From Mactra quadrangularis (Eukaryota > Mollusca > Bivalvia > Venerida > Mactridae), in assembly GCA_025267735.1 (NCBI GenBank), contig CM046297.1:32576011-32640010 (forward strand): 64,000 bases of DNA, written 5' to 3'. The translations under genes were made by a program, and so were the position numbers. Each line of letters begins with the position of its first letter. Position 1 is the first letter of the stretch. Positions 59,920-64,000 of this stretch are shown here, piece after piece. The notes under the pieces are model-generated. The model worked only from the letters and a program-made list of their open reading frames with translations. It ran no database searches and was not told the origin of the DNA.

Positions 59920-60430
59920 AAGGTGTATTCTTTACGGTGATTTTTTTTAAATTATATATTTATTCTAATATTAATATCTAGCATTGAATCTTTTCAGTCT
60001 AAAAGTTTAAGTTTTAAAATATATTTGTTCTAAAATTATAATGAAATCTGAACTTTTTAAGGGTGTCTGCTTTCAAGTGAATTTTAGGGGATGGGGGACG
60101 GACCAAGATATGAGCGCCTCCAAGTTGGTTTGGTCTGGATGCAGGTCGATCTCTTGAAGTGTAATTGACTGGAAAAGACATCCACATGTAACTGAACGCT
60201 CATAAATTCAATTAACACATTTTAACTTGTTAACGAATAACATGTCTAATAATGTTCAATAGTGTATTAATCAGTATATAAATTAATAGATAATCTTGCT
60301 TTTCTCACCACAATTATCTTATATAATGAATATGTAACACCTACTTGCTAATAACGATTGTGTTTCTTACCATAACTACTTTATTTATTCATTTATTTAT
60401 TTATTTGAGTTAACACCGATATCATATCAG
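59920..60430. other. No gene seen
   Basis: AT-rich, with a (TTTA)n run at about 60380-60406. Confidence 0.45.
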
Positions 60431-60439
60431 GAAAGCCCA

Positions 60440-60850
60440 TGTTCCTTCTCATAATCAATGTATAGCCGATGTTATGTCTTTATTTCTGCTCCGGAAAGCC
60501 CATGTTCTATTAATGTTCATGATCGGAGATCCAAAAAACCAAATCTTAACTTAATATTCTAATGTATTAGCTACGAAATGATTTTATATAGGACTTTCCG
60601 GTCTTGTTCTATAACTTCTCATAATCAATGTATAGCCTATGTTATGTCTTTTTTCCTGCTCCGAAAAGTCCATATTCTATTACTGTTTGTGATCATAGAG
60701 CGTCAAACAATCCTCAGTTCCGTGAGTAGAGTAAATAAAACAATTTTCGATAAATCATTAAACTAAGTGTTGTTGAAATTAAAAAATGTGTTGCTAACTT
60801 AAAGAATAGCAAAAGCGTTTTTTTTCGATCTCCGATCACGAACGGTAATT
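60440..60850. repeat. Direct/inverted repeat cluster (CTCATAATCAATGTATAGCC)
   Basis: A unit of about 90 bp (CTCATAATCAATGTATAGCC ... CTGCTCCGxAAAG ... TGATCxxAGA) occurs at 60448 and 60618. The segment GATCTCCGATCACGAACGGTAA at 60828 is inverted relative to TTCATGATCGGAGATC at 60518. Confidence 0.65.
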
Positions 60851-61009
60851 GGGCAAGGCTACTGTCTAAACGCTATTTAATTAACACTAAACAAAACATT
60901 TTAGGACTTTCCGGGCTTTCCTGACTTTCCTGGTTTTCCTGTAAATACAGGGAAAACTGTTTTTGGTCATAAAGGCGATTTTACGTTGACACTTTTATTT
61001 TACATGTAT

Positions 61010-61190
61010 ATTGAATGTAATGCCCGATTTGTTGATTTAAAATTTAGATTTAATTATATTTAATGCACAACAAACAAACAAGTACATATAAAAATAGAAT
61101 TAAATCTATCACAATACTGATAAAAAAGGAAAAGTAAATAAATTTAAATCTAAATTTTAAGTCAACAAGTTGGTCATTACATTGCTTTGC
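61010..61190. mobile_element. MITE with AT-rich inverted arms
   Basis: The left arm GAATGTAATGCCCGATTTGT...TTAAAATTTAGATTTAA is repeated inverted as TTAAATCTAAATTTTAAG...GGTCATTACATT. A third arm occurs alone at 61478-61530. Confidence 0.65.
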
Positions 61191-61742
61191 TTTGATGTAT
61201 AGTCGCTAGCATATTACTGTACAGAAAGGGAAAGAAATCAGCAACAAACTAAAATGGACAAAAATACAAATTTATTTAACAACATAATTGTATAATAATT
61301 TACAAACAGAAGAAGAATGTATTATATAAAATAAAAACATATATTCCTACAATTGAAATCCAAATAAAGTTGATAATTCTATTATTCCAACACTGTTTTC
61401 TAAGTTTTCTGAGAATGTCAGAGTTTTCAAGTTTACTCGAACCAGGATAAGACTCATCACAAATTTGTATTTCTTCATTTATGTAATGACCGACTTAGTG
61501 ACTTAAAATTTAGATATAAATTTATTTTTAAGTTTTGTAATATATTTAATTTTAATTAATTAGTTATTAGTCTCTAATTGGTCTTGCATTATTTTGTTGG
61601 ACAGAATCTTTAAAAGAAAATGGTTTTGAAATAAAAGAGCTATCTGTCAAAATATTTTTTTAACATATTTAAGTCACAAATTTGTTTTTGTTTGTGTGGA
61701 TAGGAATGTTAATAATGTAATTTAGATCACTGACCTTTTTTT

Positions 61743-63006
61743 AGCAAACCTGAGCTTGCTGAGGGTGAGCTTTTAGGATAGTTGAATGCCCGGCGTCCGT
61801 CGTCCGTCCGTAATTGTTTGTGAACACTTTAGTGGTTTTGGTTACATTTTAAGCTCAATATTTTCCCAACTTTTTGAGGATGCTAGGTGATTGCTCGGGT
61901 GAGTTCGAACATGGTCACAGACTCACAGGAGCTAAAAATAGAAAAACCTTGTTAACACTGTAGTGGTTACTGTTTTGATCGAAATATCCGGATAATTGGT
62001 CTGAAAGATTGTTTTGGTTAGGTCAATATGAATAAAGTCACACAGTAAAATATGGAAAAAAAATCGTATGAACACTCTAGTGGTCAACTTTTTATTCATT
62101 TGTCACCGACTTTGGTCAAGATGTTTGTCAACATGTATATAATTTGCTTTGATGAGTTCGAACAAAAGGTCATCTCGGATGAGAAACTAGGTCATTGAAG
62201 CTAAAATAATCTTTACACTCTAGTGGCTACTTATTTTATCCAAATATCCTGGAAATTGGTCAGATAATTTGTTTTGATGATTTTTAAATCATATTTGAAT
62301 ATGGTCACTTGGGTTAAAAAGCTCGGCCACACAGCCCAAATACGGAAAAATTGTGTGAACACTCAAGTGGTCATATTTTTACTCAGCTGTCAGGATGCTT
62401 GTCTAGGTAACTGCTCAGATAAGTTAGAACATGGGTTACCTTAGATGGAAAACTAGGTCACACACTCTAAAATAGAAAATCATGTTTACGCTCTGATGGC
62501 TTGTTTTGCTCCAAATAATCTGAAATCTGGTCAAGAAGTTTTTTCTGATGATTCCTAAGCCAATTCAATCTCCGTAAACAGATATCCTGTAGAATATGGG
62601 TTACCTGGTGTCAAAAACTAGGTCACTCAGACCAGATATGGAAAAAGCCTGTGAACACTATAGTTGTCACAATTATATTCATTTGTCATCAAACTTTGTC
62701 AAGATGCACGTCAACTTAATTACTTGGATGAGTTCGAACATGGGTCGTCTTGGATGAAAGGTTACATACCACTAAAACATACCACATACCACTAGGTGTC
62801 TGACAGGCAGATGTGATGACTAATAAATCACAATCCCATACAGGTCATCTTCCTATACAAAGCCTACATTTGAAGCATTTGGTGCGATAGAAGTGTGATA
62901 AACAGTCACCAAAATATATCAATCTTAAAATAACTCTGTTCGTGTATGCGCTAATATAATGGTACTTAGGTGAGCGATAAAGGGCCGCCATGGCCCTCTT
63001 GTTATT
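61743..63006 (+). repeat. Modular dispersed repeat, 1.26 kb, seven internal units
   Basis: It starts AACCTGAGCTTGCTGAGGGT with GCCCGGCGTCCGTCGTCCGT, and ends AGGTGAGCGATAAAGGGCCG then CCATGGCCCTCTTGTT. In between, GTGAACACTCTAGTGGTC-like motifs recur seven times at 115-165 bp spacing (near 61833, 61950, 62067, 62212, 62350, 62486 and 62650). A non-coding repeat of a type common in bivalve genomes; class unknown. Confidence 0.75.
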
Positions 63007-63589
63007 ATATATCCTCGTTAACTTTGAAATATTCATTCTGAAGTTTTAGTCATTTCGTCCTGTATTTATAGCGTTCGACTACACAGAGTGAGTACAACTA
63101 GGAAATCTTCCTGGGCGGATCTAACCGCAAGCTAAGGGGTGATTGTCAATGACAATAATAAAATGCACAACCGTAACTAAAGCTTATAACAGTGTTCAGT
63201 AATAGGCTTACAAAATTACATGTACAATTAAACCATACAATACTGACTGACTAGAATATCCGAAGTAACAATACTCAATGAAATATTGAAGACAATAAGT
63301 AAAATGAAACATTGAAAAGCTACACTGCTGTTCATATAAAATTTACTACACTGATCAATGTGTATTCATTGAGTTCATGTAGTAGAACTGGGTGTTTCTT
63401 GTTAATACACAAGGAAACTTCAAATCTATGACCAAGTAAGGAGATATAAGGTGATGTGTACAATTAGAAAAGACACTGAATTAGACATAAATAATTCATT
63501 CCTGCTACACGAGAAAGAATAGAAATCTAAGGCAGAGACATGAAATGATTTATGCGTCAAAAATTGAATCAAGCAGAACCTCATTTATA

Positions 63590-63870
63590 TAGCTGCCCGG
63601 CTCGCTCAGTTTTTAGAATGCAGGTCTACTGATCGAGGGGTCGTGGGTTCGATTCCCGCGCGGGGTATACTTTCGTCGAGGTTGTTCATGAAATTATTTC
63701 TACGGCCATTCTCCCTCCTACCAATATTTTTTAATTATGTAGGGCAGTTGTCAGTCACTGACGAAAGTATGTGCTTCTAGTAGTCGGTTAACAGCTAAAT
63801 CCAGAGACTAAGCCTTTCCGGGAGCAGTGAGTAGGTTGATTAGGTTTTGATACAAAATTTTGACGACTTT
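63590..63870 (+). mobile_element. tRNA-derived SINE, best-preserved head
   Basis: The head GCTGCCCGGCTCGCTCAGTT has a perfect B box (GGGTTCGATTCCCGCG) and ends CGGGG. The body is TCTCCCTCCTACCA and GTCAGTCACTGACGAAAGTA, the core CCTTTCCGGGAGCAGTGAGT. The single-copy form of the 44-bp array unit can be read here at about 63740-63780. Confidence 0.88.
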
Positions 63871-64000
63871 TTTAACGTGCATGGGGCCCTTTATATGTGA
63901 GTCAGGCATTAAAGCCGCTATATCTACAAAATTCCCATATATACAGATAGTTCATTGTTGGAATCACATTAAAACTGATATTAAAGTTTGGTTGAACAAA

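Noticed and set aside
63593..63665. Functional tRNA gene
   Set aside because: Good B box, but it is the head of another SINE copy.

Overview
The window is nuclear DNA of an invertebrate animal, most likely a bivalve mollusc. The genes have short exons, AT-rich introns and GT-AG junctions. One gene encodes a lophotrochozoan-type neuropeptide F ending in an RPRF-amide, and the intergenic DNA is packed with SINEs, MITEs, a Helitron end, Tc1/mariner/hAT/MULE-like relics and LINE fragments of the kind common in bivalves. The species assignment is inference. All cellular genes found lie on the minus strand and were rebuilt from reading frames plus splice sites whose phases agree at every junction.

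0-9 kb: a neuropeptide F precursor gene (coding exons 2951-2770 and 1914-1881, probable 5'UTR exon near 4868-4945), with MITEs and a tRNA-derived SINE in and around it. Next is a complete 4-exon gene (8071-5690) for an unrecognised 217-residue protein with a basic tail, under a CRE-containing promoter.

9-20 kb: repeat territory. It holds a Helitron 3' terminus, a 1.8-kb polypyrimidine tract, a 2.2-kb array of exactly 50 x 44 bp grown out of the body of a SINE, and a 1,977-bp DNA transposon with 548-bp terminal inverted repeats and a 5-bp target duplication.

20-24 kb: a 3-exon gene (23770-20069) for an 83-residue secreted peptide with a signal peptide, two mature cysteines and a C-terminal Gly-Lys-Lys amidation/cleavage site. 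It matches no family I recognise and is a candidate new peptide hormone.

24-39.9 kb: no cellular coding exons seen. This stretch is foldback elements, a CRE/YY1 promoter-like patch, small hairpins, SINEs and AT-rich minisatellites. Part of 39.2-39.9 kb is probably the 3'UTR of the next gene.

39.9-53.1 kb: the centrepiece, an 8-exon gene encoding a 1,196-residue protein with the order SH3-SH2-SH3-SH2-Roc-COR-Death. A doubled phosphotyrosine-adaptor module is fused to a ROCO GTPase and a death domain, which suggests a pathway coupling tyrosine-kinase signals to GTPase and death-domain complexes. Its introns hold a mariner relic, a triplicated splice acceptor and a minisatellite. A hAT MITE with a perfect 8-bp target duplication sits 165 bp upstream of its start codon.

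53.2-64 kb: transposon graveyard. It contains fragments of one or two non-LTR retrotransposons, a frameshifted MULE-like transposase, a nearly intact full-length Tc1 element with a single nonsense codon, a 1.26-kb modular repeat and a final SINE.
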